A stretch of 64,000 nucleotides of DNA from positions 1,499,001 through 1,563,000 of the forward strand of contig CP031740.1 in NCBI GenBank assembly GCA_022701275.1. The letters run 5' to 3'. The notes under the pieces are model-generated. The model made no database searches and was not told the origin of the DNA. It saw only the letters and a program-made list of their open reading frames with translations. Position numbers and translations under genes: made by a program. The DNA comes from Microcoleus vaginatus PCC 9802. GTDB taxonomy: Bacteria; Cyanobacteriota; Cyanobacteriia; Cyanobacteriales; Microcoleaceae. Positions 19,412 through 28,971 of the stretch are shown here, in pieces (position 1 is the first letter of the stretch; each line of letters begins with the position of its first letter).

Positions 19412-19921
19412 TTAAGTTTTCGGACTTCCTCCCATCCGAATTTCCGAACAAAAAGAAGCTTGTTCAGTACCGTTAGCTTGCTTAACAACGCTAGTCCGCA
19501 ACCGCAGGTTCGGCATGAGATACCACAGCCTTTCTTCGGCATGGAGGGTGTCTGATTCTGTAATCAATGTCAGCACGTCGTCGCCCATCACGTAGCGGCT
19601 GTTACCCTTGTCTTGCAACACTTTGCCTTCGCTGGGATTGTCGGGATTTGGTACGATCGCTAATATTGTAGAACCGATTTGTTTAGCTTGGTCGCGATCG
19701 GGAATACCGTCCCAACTAATCCGAACGCTGGTTAGCCCAGTTGAAGCCGGGTTAATCGAGTGTTGTTGGCAAAGTTTGACGACATCTGCATCGCTAGCTG
19801 TCAGTATTTCTATTTTGAGGTCGGATTTACCTGCCTGCAATTCCCCAGAATTGAGATTGTGTACGGTACGCTGAGAAAACCATTTACCTGCACTTAACTC
19901 GAAAAACTCGATAACATCCAT
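19412..19921 (-). CDS. Phycobiliprotein chromophore lyase, CpcS/CpeS family
   Basis: Lyases of this lipocalin-like family attach phycocyanobilin or phycoerythrobilin to a conserved cysteine of phycobiliproteins. The N-terminus MDVIEFFELSAGKWFSQRT is the family hallmark, followed by GSTILAIVPN, SRYVMGDDVLTLITES and EERLWYLMPNLRLRTS, the conserved arginine-rich lipocalin strands. The frame opens seven codons upstream at a TTG, but ATG 19921 matches the family start and gives 169 residues, the usual size. It stands alone, as these lyase genes often do. Its exact substrate site (alpha/beta subunit, Cys84 or otherwise) cannot be told from sequence alone. Confidence 0.85.
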   Translation of the reverse strand: MDVIEFFELSAGKWFSQRTVHNLNSGELQAGKSDLKIEILTASDADVVKLCQQHSINPASTGLTSVRISWDGIPDRDQAKQIGSTILAIVPNPDNPSEGKVLQDKGNSRYVMGDDVLTLITESDTLHAEERLWYLMPNLRLRTSVVKQANGTEQASFCSEIRMGGSPKT

Positions 19922-19942
19922 GAAATTTGTCTCTAAAGTCAA

Positions 19943-20627
19943 TACTGCTTTATTTGCGATCGTGACTTGCGCGCTATGGAGTCAGAAACCCGGTTTCTTC
20001 CTACGTACCTAGCGGTCAAACCCATGATTTTGTCTAGAAACCCGGTTTAAGAGTGCAAGTCCTTTTCTATATTTTAGAGGAAGGGGGCGCACCTGCAAAG
20101 CTTTCTGAGAGCTTTGGGTGAAACAGATTGTAGATGCCGTTGAGGTACCAAACCCAACCAGGGGGACATCGGCCTCGCGGATGCGACCGACTTGAGAGAA
20201 AATTAGAGCATCCGCCATCATATTTTGTTATAAAAAGTCTTTTTTGCACTTTAAATAGGATTGCGATACCTGAAATTTTTTAGCTTTGAGAGTGTTGATC
20301 GATCGACCATCATCACCCAAATACCAGCTATGTTAAGAAAAACGACGATATATGTGAGCTTTTGTCGATTGCTCGGTAAATGGGGCGTTGCTGAGTTGAA
20401 TTATATTGGCGGCGATTTATTGTGCTCGCAGTGCTTGAAAATTCTCAAAGCAGACTTCGACTAAAAAACAAGCAATTCATCCAACCATCACCAAACCGAG
20501 GACAGCAAGCCCGTAGCACATAGCATTCAAATATGTCATGCTAAGTCAAGAGAAAAGATTCTCGATCGGCTTTTCGGTAGGGTGCAGCTAGCGATCGCAT
20601 ACATTTAAAAAACACATCCGTAAATTT
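19943..20627. other. Intergenic region, AGAAACCCGGTTTC-type repeats
   Basis: Two copies of an AGAAACCCGGTTT motif lie at about 19985-19997 and 20035-20049; the same motif recurs near 41250 and 48687. An open stretch at 20261-20464 (67 codons) has no recognised similarity and is not called. A TCGATCGATCG-rich segment lies near 20300. Confidence 0.5.
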
Positions 20628-22859
20628 ATGACCGAGTTTACACAAGGGCTGGATAAAATGCAGCCCGCAGAACAGACGCACTACCTGGGAATCCTGCCAA
20701 GCCAGCTAGCAGCGACTTCAGACTACGAAAAATTATACAGCTTACTAACAGATTACAATTTTATTAAAGCCAAGCTGTCAGCATCGGGAGTACAGGCGCT
20801 AATAGAAGATTACGATTTAGCAACAAGTCCCAATATTATTACCTCAGACCAAAAAGCCGACCAACTCAAATTAATCCAAGAAGCAATTCGGCTCTCTGCC
20901 CACATTCTAGCCACAGATAAAAGCCAACTAGCCACCCAACTCATGGCCCGCTTGATGCGCTTTGAAAGTCCAGAAATTCAAGCACTGCTAGCACAGGCCA
21001 AACACCAAACAACCCCCTGGCTGCGACCGCTAACGCCCAGCTTTACTCCTCCCGGCGGGAGATTATTGCGTACCCTCACCGGACATACAGACTGGGTACA
21101 AGCTGTAGCAATCACCCCCGACGGCAAGCGGGCAATTTCTGCGTCCTCCGACCACACTCTCAAAATTTGGCACTTAGAAACCGGAGAAGAACTTTCCACC
21201 CTCAAAGGTCATCTTACCTACGTCAATGCTGTAGCTGTCACCCCCGACGGCACTAAAGTAATTTCCGGTTCTTGGGACAATACGATTAAAATTTGGGATT
21301 TAGAGACTGGACAAGAAATATTTACTTTTGCCGGCGATACTTTTGCCGTAGAAGCAGTAGCAGTAAGTCCCGACGGCAAGCGAGTAATTTCAGGTTCTTG
21401 GGATGGCAGTATTAAAGTTTGGGATTTGACAAGCAGGGACGTAATTTTTAACTTCAAAGGTCACAGCAGTTTTGTCCAGTCCGTAGCAGTAACTCCTGAT
21501 AGCAAACGGTTGATTTCCGGGTCGGGAGATAATAGCATGAAAGTCTGGAACCTAGAAACCGGAAAAGAACTTTTTACTCTCACGGGTCATGAAGACTGGG
21601 TAAAAAGTGTAGCAGTTACTCCCGACGGCGAACTCATAATTTCCGGCAGTTACGACGGAACTGTTCAAGTCTGGAGTTTGTCAGAAAGAAAGCAACTTTT
21701 CACTTTAGGAAAACACGGCAGTTTCGTTCAAGCTGTGGCAGTCAGTCCCGACGGCAAACGGGTAATTTCGGCTTCCGGCGACAAAACGCTGAAAGTTTGG
21801 AATCTGGAAACAAAAGAAGAACTTTTCACTTTTACCAATCACATCGCCCCAGTGAATGCTGTGGCTGTTACCCCCGACGGCCAGCGGATAGTTTCTGGTT
21901 CCTCTGACAAAACTCTCAAAGTTTGGCACTTAGAAGTAGGCAAAGAAAATTTATCATTTGCAGGTCACGATGACTGGGTAAATGCTGTAGCAGTGACGGC
22001 GGACGGTACCAAAGCGATTTCCGGTGCTGGAGACAACCGCATTAAAGTCTGGAATCTCAAAAACGGACAGGAAATTTTTACTATTCCCGGTCATAAAGAT
22101 TGGGTAAAAGCGATCGCAATAACACCGGATAGCAAGCGAGTAGTTTCGGGTTCCGGCGACAAAACTGTGAAAGTTTGGGATCTAGAAACCGGAAAAGAAA
22201 TCTTTACTTTCACTGGTCATACAGACTGGGTAAATTCTGTGGCAGTGACTGCGGACGGAACGATGGCGATTTCCGGTTCGGGAGACAAAACGATTAAAGT
22301 TTGGAATCTAGAAACAGGAGAGGAACTTTTTACTTTTTCAGGTCATGAGGACGGGATAAAAGCTGTGGCAGTTACTCCCGACAGCAAGCGGATTATTTCG
22401 GCTTCCGGCGACAAAACTCTGAAAATTTGGAGTTTGGGAAAAGAAAAGAATATTTTGGCATATTTATGGAATTTAGCCGTCAAAAATCTACTTTTCACTC
22501 TCAAAGGTCATGAGAGTTTTGTGAATGCTGTGGCAGTTACGGCGGATGGCAAATGGGCGATTTCGGGGGGGCGGGAACAAAATTTGAAAGTTTGGGATTT
22601 GTCGAGTAGAAAAGAAGTTTTTACTTTGGCAGGTCATGCTGATGCGGTAACATCTGTGGCGACTATGGGAACAAAGGCAATTTCTGTTTCGGACGATAAT
22701 ACTCTCAAAGTTTGGGATTTGTTAAGTCGAGAAGTAATTGCTAGTTTCAGGGGAGATAGTGCTTTGAAAGCTTGCGCTATTGCACCTGATGGGGTGACAA
22801 TCGTAGCGGCGGAAGCTTCGGGACAGGTGCATTTTTTGAGGTTAGAAGAGGGGAAATAG
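20628..22859 (+). CDS. WD40 repeat protein, two seven-blade propellers with APAF1-like helical N-terminus
   Basis: 743 residues. Residues 1-140 are helical and resemble the APAF1-type helical domain that joins NTPase and WD40 parts in cyanobacterial STAND proteins (YEKLYSLLTDYNFIKAKLSA, GVQALIEDYDLA). From about 145 to the end there are fourteen WD40 units of about 42 residues, each with the form GH..V.AVAVTPDGK..ISGS.D.T.KVW; unit 11 carries a 12-residue insert. Fourteen units would form two seven-blade propellers. The NB-ARC/NACHT ATPase expected before such a helical domain is missing and no ATPase gene lies upstream. No signal peptide; probably a cytosolic protein-binding scaffold. The repeats are also very similar at the DNA level, so copy number may vary. 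Confidence 0.88.
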   Translation: MTEFTQGLDKMQPAEQTHYLGILPSQLAATSDYEKLYSLLTDYNFIKAKLSASGVQALIEDYDLATSPNIITSDQKADQLKLIQEAIRLSAHILATDKSQLATQLMARLMRFESPEIQALLAQAKHQTTPWLRPLTPSFTPPGGRLLRTLTGHTDWVQAVAITPDGKRAISASSDHTLKIWHLETGEELSTLKGHLTYVNAVAVTPDGTKVISGSWDNTIKIWDLETGQEIFTFAGDTFAVEAVAVSPDGKRVISGSWDGSIKVWDLTSRDVIFNFKGHSSFVQSVAVTPDSKRLISGSGDNSMKVWNLETGKELFTLTGHEDWVKSVAVTPDGELIISGSYDGTVQVWSLSERKQLFTLGKHGSFVQAVAVSPDGKRVISASGDKTLKVWNLETKEELFTFTNHIAPVNAVAVTPDGQRIVSGSSDKTLKVWHLEVGKENLSFAGHDDWVNAVAVTADGTKAISGAGDNRIKVWNLKNGQEIFTIPGHKDWVKAIAITPDSKRVVSGSGDKTVKVWDLETGKEIFTFTGHTDWVNSVAVTADGTMAISGSGDKTIKVWNLETGEELFTFSGHEDGIKAVAVTPDSKRIISASGDKTLKIWSLGKEKNILAYLWNLAVKNLLFTLKGHESFVNAVAVTADGKWAISGGREQNLKVWDLSSRKEVFTLAGHADAVTSVATMGTKAISVSDDNTLKVWDLLSREVIASFRGDSALKACAIAPDGVTIVAAEASGQVHFLRLEEGK

Positions 22860-22907
22860 TCATTAGTGATCAGTCATTGTGGCGATCGCATTTTTGCTTT
22901 CTCAAAA

Positions 22908-22946
22908 GCCCGATCGCCCGTTAGCGAAGGCCTCGAAGAGGATCGC
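22908..22946. repeat. Dispersed repeat (GTTAGCGAAG...CGAAGAGG type)
   Basis: CGATCGCCCGTTAGCGAAGG followed by CCTCGAAGAGGATCGC. A second copy lies at 51557-51595 and a third, in coding sequence, at 61604-61635. Confidence 0.7.
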
Positions 22947-22964
22947 TCTTTTCCCCCATCTAGT

Positions 22965-23660
22965 TTACAATTGTTGCGGGTCAATTCCCATGGCTCGCAG
23001 CCTTTCTGCCAGTAAAGCAGCCCGCTGTTCGGCGTGTTCGGCCCGCAGTCGTTCTTGTTCTGCCCGCTGTTCGGCTTGTTCCAAGCTGCGAGAAACCTCC
23101 TCATAACTTGTAAACGGTTCGCCGTCAGGGCGATAGATTTGCAACTCTTCACCCGACAAATCAAAGCGAATTCCGAGTCGGGGACTGACCCAATTTTCGA
23201 TCGCATCAATTACGTCCAAACGCCCCTGTGAACGCATCCAACCGCTGAAATCGTTGCGTTCCGCGTCGTACAGGTAATATTCCTCTACCCCGTGGCGATC
23301 GTAAAATACCTGTTTTTTATTCATTTCTGTTAGCCTGTTACCGGGAGAAAGAATTTCAAACACTACTTGCGGCGCGATATTTTCTTCTTCCCACTGCTTG
23401 TAAGAACCCCTATCTCCTTTCGGTCTGCCGAAGACTACCATCACATCCGGGCCGACGCGAATCTTGTTATCTCCTTCGACGGGATACCACAGCAAATCGC
23501 CCGCGACAAATACATTCGGGTCATCGGCAAAAAGCCACGCTAAATTTTGTTGGATGATGAGTATCCAGCGAAATTGTTTGGTATGGTCAGACATTGGTTG
23601 GCCGTCGCTGTCGGGGTAAATTACATCAGGTTTTTGAGGAGACTTGAGTTGAGTTACCAT
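22965..23660 (-). CDS. Uma2 family putative nuclease (DUF820)
   Basis: A 231-residue PD-(D/E)XK-fold protein of the Uma2 family, which is hugely expanded in cyanobacteria; some members are thought to be endonucleases linked to mobile DNA, but the role is not settled. Active-site-like residues are seen in RVGPDVMVVFG (Asp), VVFEILSPGN (Glu) and TEMNKKQVFYDRHGVEEYYL (Lys). The last 55 residues form a charged coiled coil (EQAEQRAEQERLRAEHAEQR) ending in MGIDPQQL, a tail common to a Uma2 subset. ATG start at 23660. Confidence 0.85.
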   Translation of the reverse strand: MVTQLKSPQKPDVIYPDSDGQPMSDHTKQFRWILIIQQNLAWLFADDPNVFVAGDLLWYPVEGDNKIRVGPDVMVVFGRPKGDRGSYKQWEEENIAPQVVFEILSPGNRLTEMNKKQVFYDRHGVEEYYLYDAERNDFSGWMRSQGRLDVIDAIENWVSPRLGIRFDLSGEELQIYRPDGEPFTSYEEVSRSLEQAEQRAEQERLRAEHAEQRAALLAERLRAMGIDPQQL

Positions 23661-23768
23661 AACTGTTGTCCGGGGTTAGGGACTGTTTAATTTAATTTTA
23701 GCTTGGGGGAAGAATGAGAAGTGCGATCAACCTTTCTCAATACAATAACCTATTCCTCTTTCTCTTTT

Positions 23769-23816
23769 GTCTCTCTCTCTTCTCTTCCTCTGCGCCCTCT
23801 GCGGTTCATTGAAAAA
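23769..23816. repeat. Dispersed CCTCTGCG-type repeat
   Basis: CTCTTCTCTTCCTCTGCGCC followed by CTCTGCGGTTCATTGAAAA. The same family occurs at 3946-3998, 25467-25520, 61830-61862 and inside the mannosidase gene. Confidence 0.65.
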
Positions 23817-23840
23817 AAATCTCACTCAGCATCGAAAATA

Positions 23841-23858
23841 GGGCGGACACCACCCGCC
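23841..23858 (-). terminator. Intrinsic terminator-like hairpin after glcF
   Basis: Read on the - strand, GGGCGG and CCGCCC form a stem directly followed by TATTTTCG, starting nine bases after the glcF stop codon. Confidence 0.55.
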
Positions 23859-23866
23859 CGAGAAAA

Positions 23867-25276
23867 CTACTTCCTCAGCAACTTCACCCCGCGAATCGAA
23901 TAATCCAAAAGCTCAATTGGGTGCATTAAAGTAACTTCCTTTCCCTGCAACTCCAAATGCTTCTTAATTTGCAAAGAACAACCCGGATTAGAAGAAGCAA
24001 TCAACTCCGCCCCAGTATTCAGCAAATTCTCCACCTTTTGCACTCCTAATTCATCAGCAATCTCCGGCTGAAGCATATTGTAAACCCCCGCACTCCCGCA
24101 GCACAAAGCCGCATCCACAGGTTCTTTTAACTTCACCCCCGGAATTTGTTGCAGCAACTGACGCGGCTGCAAACTAATCTTTTGCCCGTGCAACAAATGA
24201 CAAGCATCCTGATAAACAATTGTCAAATCTCCTTCAATTAGAGGATTAAGTTTTGCCGTAATTCCCGCACTTGCCAAAAACTCTTGCACGTCCTTAACAT
24301 TAGCAGCAAATTTCTCAGCTTTCTCCCGATAATCAGGGTCATCTCCTAAAATATGACCGTATTCTTTCAAAGTGTGGCCGCACCCAGCAGCGTTGATAAT
24401 CACACAATCAACGCCAGTATTTTCAAAGCTATCAATCATTTGTCTCGCCAAAGCTTTCGCCTGTTCCGCTTGGCCTTGGTGTTCCGGCAAAGCAGCACAG
24501 CATCCCTGACTTTTAGGAACCACCACCTCGCAGCCGTTAGCCGTCAGAACTCGCACCGTAGCTTCATTAACTGGCGAAAATAACAGCCGCTGCACACAGC
24601 CTAAAATCACGCCGACTCGATAGCGTTTCTCCCCTTGTGCCGGAATTACCTCGGGCAAATTATCCCGGAAAGAATCGACAGTAACTTTCGGCAAAATTGA
24701 TTCCATCGCCGCCAAGCGGGGAAATACTTTTTTCAGCAAACCTGTTTTGCGGACAAGTTTTGGCAGTCCTAATTTTTGATAAATAAACAGCGGTAGCAGC
24801 AAAGGCCGCAATCTGTGAGGATAAGGGAAGAGATTAAAAATCAGAGTGCGAATTACATTGTCGGAAAAAGTCCGTGGCTGATTTCTGGCAACTTGGTGGC
24901 GAGTTGCGGAAATTAATTTGTCGTATTGAACTCCAGAAGGGCAAGTTGTAACGCAGGCCAAACAGCCCAAACAAGTATCGAAATGCTGTGAAGTTGCTTC
25001 GTTTAAAGGTGCCTCGCCTTCGTTAATTGCATCCATTAAATAAATGCGGCCTCTGGGGGAATCCATTTCTTTGCCGAGTACGCGATAACTCGGACAAGTT
25101 GACAAGCAAAATCCGCAGTGTACGCAAGTATCGATTAATTTCGGGTCGGGCGGATTGTTGGGGTCGAAACCTGGGACTTCGAGGGTTTGTAAGTGGGGGT
25201 TTTGTGCTAAAAAATTGCTTTCTTTGGCTGGTTTTAAATCGTCGCTGGGAACTGGAGATTTTTCTGAAGTTTGCAT
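23867..25276 (-). CDS. glcF: Glycolate dehydrogenase iron-sulfur subunit
   Basis: 469 residues. GlcF carries electrons from the flavin subunits of glycolate dehydrogenase, which oxidises photorespiratory glycolate to glyoxylate at the membrane. Two 4Fe-4S ferredoxin motifs are visible, CVHCGFCLSTCP (about 52) and CLGCLACVTTCP (about 103), followed by two CCG domains: CCAALPEHQGQ near 260, AGCGHTLKEYG near 300, DACHLLHGQK near 360 and LCCGSAGVYN near 395. Normal length for the family. It lies downstream of a GlcE-like gene on the same strand, separated by 316 bases that include a heptamer repeat array. No glcD is in the window, as expected since cyanobacterial glcD is usually elsewhere. Confidence 0.88.
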   Translation of the reverse strand: MQTSEKSPVPSDDLKPAKESNFLAQNPHLQTLEVPGFDPNNPPDPKLIDTCVHCGFCLSTCPSYRVLGKEMDSPRGRIYLMDAINEGEAPLNEATSQHFDTCLGCLACVTTCPSGVQYDKLISATRHQVARNQPRTFSDNVIRTLIFNLFPYPHRLRPLLLPLFIYQKLGLPKLVRKTGLLKKVFPRLAAMESILPKVTVDSFRDNLPEVIPAQGEKRYRVGVILGCVQRLLFSPVNEATVRVLTANGCEVVVPKSQGCCAALPEHQGQAEQAKALARQMIDSFENTGVDCVIINAAGCGHTLKEYGHILGDDPDYREKAEKFAANVKDVQEFLASAGITAKLNPLIEGDLTIVYQDACHLLHGQKISLQPRQLLQQIPGVKLKEPVDAALCCGSAGVYNMLQPEIADELGVQKVENLLNTGAELIASSNPGCSLQIKKHLELQGKEVTLMHPIELLDYSIRGVKLLRK

Positions 25277-25282
25277 ATATGG

Positions 25283-25338
25283 CAGAAGGAAGAGGGAAGA
25301 AGGAAGAAGGAAGAAGGAAGAAGGAAGAAGAAAAAAGG
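25283..25338. repeat. Heptanucleotide tandem repeat (AGAAGGA type)
   Basis: About seven consecutive AGAAGGA units, just upstream of the glcF start. The complement is the same family as the array at 18536-18588. Confidence 0.85.
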
Positions 25339-25592
25339 ATTTAGTTATCTAGGAGAGAAGTCAGAAGCAATCGACCGCTTATATTTCAGCAATTAAGAAA
25401 AGAACTTCCTAACAGTCAGGCGCAGTTGCTATGCTTAGCAAGCCTAAATCCATCAAGCAAACAAAAACTTCTCTTCTTTTCTCTTTCTTCGCGGTCTTTG
25501 CGCCTTCGCGCTTCATTAAAAAACAAATCTGGTTCACAAATGAAATAGACCGGGATTAAAGAAAGACCGAACTCCTGACTACAAACTTTAAA
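25339..25592. other. glcE-glcF intergenic region
   Basis: Contains a TTTTCTCTTTCTTCGCGGTC type repeat (25467-25520) and otherwise AT-rich DNA. No gene or clear promoter seen. Confidence 0.5.
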
Positions 25593-26981
25593 CTAAATAC
25601 CGCTTATAAAACGATGGGGGCTCAAAAGATTTTCCGGGTCAAACTGCTGTTTAATCCGGCGCATTAAATCGATCGCACTTCCAGTATAGCCCCAAACATC
25701 TAACTGTTGCTTGATGTCGGTCGGCGCTGCTAAAACAGTCAGAAAACCGCCTTTCGCTTCGCACCCCCTGCGTACCTGCAACAGCGTTTGGGCCGTCGCA
25801 TTATCAAACCGCAAAACCCCCAAACCGCTGCCTGCATGAATCCAAGCGTCCTGTACCGGCAGCTCGTTAATTGCCGTTACAGCTTCCGAGGGTCTGATTC
25901 CTATTTTGCAAATAATTGCCGACTTTGTGCCAGAATCCCACATTGTTTCTGGCAATCTTTGCCATAACTGATGCTCATCATTTTCGCAACAGCTAGTGCC
26001 TTGCAAACCCAACTTTTCGCCAACTTCCAGCAAGCGGGCTGATTGTTGTTTAACACTTTCTGCTATACTTTGAAATCTGACGATTAATCCCGTGCCCTTT
26101 CCTAAGCCTAATTGTGCTACTAAATCAGGTGACACCAAATCAACGGCTGTCGGAGTCAAAGCAGAGGATAATAAGATTTGAGCCGTTTGGGACAAAGCAT
26201 TAATTTCCCCTGTCAGCACTACGGTTCCCGATGATTCAGGCAGGGGATAAACTCGGAAAGTTACTTGAGAAATGACGCCCAAGGTACCGTAAGCACCAGT
26301 AAACAGTTTCATCAAGTCGTAGCCGGCGACATTTTTAACAACTCGACCTCCGGCTACCGCAATTTTACCGTCCGATCGCACAAAGCTCATTCCCAACAGC
26401 AAATCGCGAACCCCGCGATACCGATGCCGTAAGGAACCCGCATCAGCAGTAGCGACAATGCCGCCCAAGGTTGCCTGTTGCGGATATGCTGGGTCGATCG
26501 GCAAAAATTGACCTGCTGCTGCTAAAATTTGCTGCAAATCAGCAAACTTCATCCCCGCTTCTGCAGTCACGGTTAAATCGCCCACAGCGTGCTGTACAAG
26601 TCGATTGAGGCGCGAAGTGCTGACAGCCACAAGCCCCGCTGCATTAGGAGATACCCCTAAATCCCCCTTCAAAAGACCCACTTTCAGTGAATTCTCCCTA
26701 GGGGAGTCAAATTTAACTAAACCGCCCCAATCAAGTTTGCTGCCACTGCCACAAGGCAAGACTGCACAGCGAGTTTGGTGTGCCCAAGCAATGACAGCCG
26801 CCAGTTCTTCCTGAGTATTCGGGTAAACGGTACAATCTATTTTCGTGTCGGGGGCAACTGCTTTTTCTACCCGTTCTTGCCAACATGGCTCTGTATCTTG
26901 CCAGCGACAGATGCCAGCGGTCCCGACAATACTTTCTAATTCTTGTGTGCTAACGTAATTTTCGGTAGAAAAAGATTTCAT
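25593..26981 (-). CDS. glcE: FAD-binding oxidoreductase, glycolate dehydrogenase GlcE-like
   Basis: A FAD-linked oxidase (FAD-binding type 4 fold) with the PP-loop AVLPCGSGSKLDWGG near residue 75, TVTAEAGMKFADLQQILA, the flavin-contacting ATLGGIVATADAGSLRHRYR and GGRVVKNVAGYDLMKLFTGA. These are typical of GlcE, the smaller flavin subunit of glycolate dehydrogenase. A more distal ATG at 27035 would add 18 hydrophobic residues, but ATG 26981 (MKSFSTENYVSTQELE) is a better family start, giving 462 residues. It precedes glcF on the same strand; together they point to photorespiratory glycolate oxidation. It is divergent from the KaiC-like gene, so the roughly 85 bases between should hold both promoters. 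Confidence 0.85.
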   Translation of the reverse strand: MKSFSTENYVSTQELESIVGTAGICRWQDTEPCWQERVEKAVAPDTKIDCTVYPNTQEELAAVIAWAHQTRCAVLPCGSGSKLDWGGLVKFDSPRENSLKVGLLKGDLGVSPNAAGLVAVSTSRLNRLVQHAVGDLTVTAEAGMKFADLQQILAAAGQFLPIDPAYPQQATLGGIVATADAGSLRHRYRGVRDLLLGMSFVRSDGKIAVAGGRVVKNVAGYDLMKLFTGAYGTLGVISQVTFRVYPLPESSGTVVLTGEINALSQTAQILLSSALTPTAVDLVSPDLVAQLGLGKGTGLIVRFQSIAESVKQQSARLLEVGEKLGLQGTSCCENDEHQLWQRLPETMWDSGTKSAIICKIGIRPSEAVTAINELPVQDAWIHAGSGLGVLRFDNATAQTLLQVRRGCEAKGGFLTVLAAPTDIKQQLDVWGYTGSAIDLMRRIKQQFDPENLLSPHRFISGI

Positions 26982-27066
26982 GAAGGTTATCAGACGCCCG
27001 GTAAAAAAAATTATCAAAACACTGCCTAAAACCATTAAATATTAATACGGGGCCGATATTCAAAAC

Positions 27067-28542
27067 ATGAAAAAACAAATGTCTCAAAACCGACTTTCTG
27101 TGGGAATTACCGGTCTCAACGAAGTGATTTGTGGCGGTCTGATACCTCAACGCTCTTATCTGGTACGCGGCGGCCCGGGTACTGGCAAGACTACACTCGG
27201 CTTTCACTTTTTGGCCGCAGGTGTGGCTTTGGGAGAAAAACCACTGTTCATTACTTTAGGAGAACCGGAAGCGCAACTGCGCGCCAATGCTCAATGGCTA
27301 GGTTTTGACATCGAAGCGATGCCGTTCCTCGATTTGAGCCCCTCCTCAGAATTTTTTACTGAAGTTCAGACTTATGACATTTTCTCCCCCTCCGAGGTAG
27401 AACGAGAACCGACTACCCAAAAGATTATCGAACAGGTACGGGCGGTCAAACCCGATCGGGTGTTTTTGGACGCCATAACTCAATTTCGCTACTTAGCTGC
27501 GGATGAGTTCCAATTCCGCAAGCAAGTTCTATCTTTTCTGCGCTTTTTAGTCGAAGGGGGGGCGACGGTAGTCTTCACCTCCGAAGGCACTTCAAGTGCT
27601 CCCGACGACGATTTGCAATTCATCAGCGACGGAGTAATTTATTTAGAACTGCGCCCTGAAGGACGCACCCTGTCTGTCACCAAGCTGCGAGGCTCTAACT
27701 TCCGCAGCGGCCGCCATTCGCTCCGCCTGAGTCAGACTGGTATGGAGGTATTTCCGCGATTGCTGCCGGACAATTATCAGCAGGAGTTTGTCGCCGAACC
27801 CATTTCTTCGGGCATTCCAGAAATGGACGAACTGCTGCACGGTGGATTGGAACGGGGTACTGTGTCGGTGATTAACGGGCCTAGCGGCGTTGGTAAAACG
27901 ACGGTGGGCATTCAGTTTATGAAGGAAGCTGCAGGAAGGGGGGAGCGATCGGTAGTTTACATTTTTGAGGAGTCAACTTCTACTCTGCTGCGCCGCTGCG
28001 AATCAGTTAACATCCCCGTTGGGGCGATGATTGGGCAAGGAAGTCTTTCGGTGATACCCGTGGAACCTTTGCTGTACTCGCCGGATCAGTTTGCCTGTAT
28101 GGTACGCCAGGAGGTGGAGCAGGAAAAGACGCGGATTGTGATGATTGACAGTATTTCTGGCTATCAGCTTTCGATGCAGGGGCAAGATTTGGTGCACAAT
28201 TTGCACGCTTTGTGTAAGTATCTGAAGAATATGGGAGTCACCGTTATCTTAATTAATGAGGTAGAAGCCATTAGCGGAGATTTTCGGCTGACCGAGATCG
28301 GGATTAGCTATTTGGCGGATAATCTTCTGTTTATACGCTATCTGGAACGTCACTTGCACGATCGAACAGAAATCCGCAAGGCGATCGGAGTAATTAAAAA
28401 ACGAGTCAGCAATTTCGAGAGAAGTCTGCGAGAACTCGATATTACTCGCTACGGCATCAAAGTGAGCAAACCGATACGGGGGCTGCGCGGCATTTTGAGT
28501 GCGGCGCCGGTGTGGAGTGAGGAGGGAGCGGATGAAGATTGA
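27067..28542 (+). CDS. KaiC-like double-domain RecA ATPase
   Basis: 491 residues in two KaiC-type halves. The first half has Walker A GGPGTGKTTLG (about 35), an acidic residue in ITLGEPEAQ and Walker B RVFLDAITQF; the second has Walker A GPSGVGKTTVG (about 271), the catalytic pair in VYIFEESTSTLL and Walker B IVMIDSISGY. This is the layout of circadian clock KaiC, but it is one of the many KaiC homologues, not the core clock protein: it lacks the usual CII phosphorylation context. By rough alignment the Ser431/Thr432 pair becomes Ser-Tyr in LTEIGISYLADN, and no kaiA or kaiB is nearby. A receiver gene and a receiver-kinase follow on the same strand, so it likely acts in that signalling module. 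Confidence 0.85.
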   Translation: MKKQMSQNRLSVGITGLNEVICGGLIPQRSYLVRGGPGTGKTTLGFHFLAAGVALGEKPLFITLGEPEAQLRANAQWLGFDIEAMPFLDLSPSSEFFTEVQTYDIFSPSEVEREPTTQKIIEQVRAVKPDRVFLDAITQFRYLAADEFQFRKQVLSFLRFLVEGGATVVFTSEGTSSAPDDDLQFISDGVIYLELRPEGRTLSVTKLRGSNFRSGRHSLRLSQTGMEVFPRLLPDNYQQEFVAEPISSGIPEMDELLHGGLERGTVSVINGPSGVGKTTVGIQFMKEAAGRGERSVVYIFEESTSTLLRRCESVNIPVGAMIGQGSLSVIPVEPLLYSPDQFACMVRQEVEQEKTRIVMIDSISGYQLSMQGQDLVHNLHALCKYLKNMGVTVILINEVEAISGDFRLTEIGISYLADNLLFIRYLERHLHDRTEIRKAIGVIKKRVSNFERSLRELDITRYGIKVSKPIRGLRGILSAAPVWSEEGADED

Positions 28543-28971
28543 ATCGGTGTTTGTCGTGTTGTTTTTGGGCAATTGCAGCTAATTTTGCAGTCGTGAATCT
28601 ACTAATTAGTAGGGGCGCACCTCACCACTAGCTTTAGTGCGCGCACCGCGCACCTCACCACTCGTCTAAGTTCTGGAAAACTTAAATATATTGGTAAATT
28701 TGTGTATTTTTCGACTTTTAGAGCAGTTTTCGCTTCTATCAAATACAGTATGGCCACAGGGCGCGGGGCCGTGTCCCGTGTCAGATAATCTGTACTTCAC
28801 TCAACTGAAAACCAATGTAATCCCTCGCCGAAAAGTAAGCTAATACCAGAGCAAAAAAGAATCCAACTTTAGACCACCTCCCAACCCATATATAATCAGT
28901 CACTCCCCATTCTAAAATCTAAAATCTAAAATCTAAAATGGTTATAACCCCTATTCACAGGAAGCTGATAA
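28543..28971. other. Intergenic region between the KaiC-like gene and the receiver gene
   Basis: 429 bases. Holds GGGCGCACCTCACCAC repeats (28613-28668), a GGACACGGCATTGCC-family relic near 28758, and a TAAAATC heptamer run (about 28912-28938). AGGAAG before 28972 can serve as ribosome binding site. No gene seen. Confidence 0.5.

Noticed and set aside
20009..20464. Several short frames in the cpcS-WD40 intergenic region
   Set aside because: No ribosome binding site and no protein-like pattern; the region contains repeated AGAAACCCGGTTT motifs.
27067..28542. Core circadian kaiC
   Set aside because: No kaiA or kaiB neighbours, and the CII phospho-site pair is not conserved; it is a KaiC paralogue.
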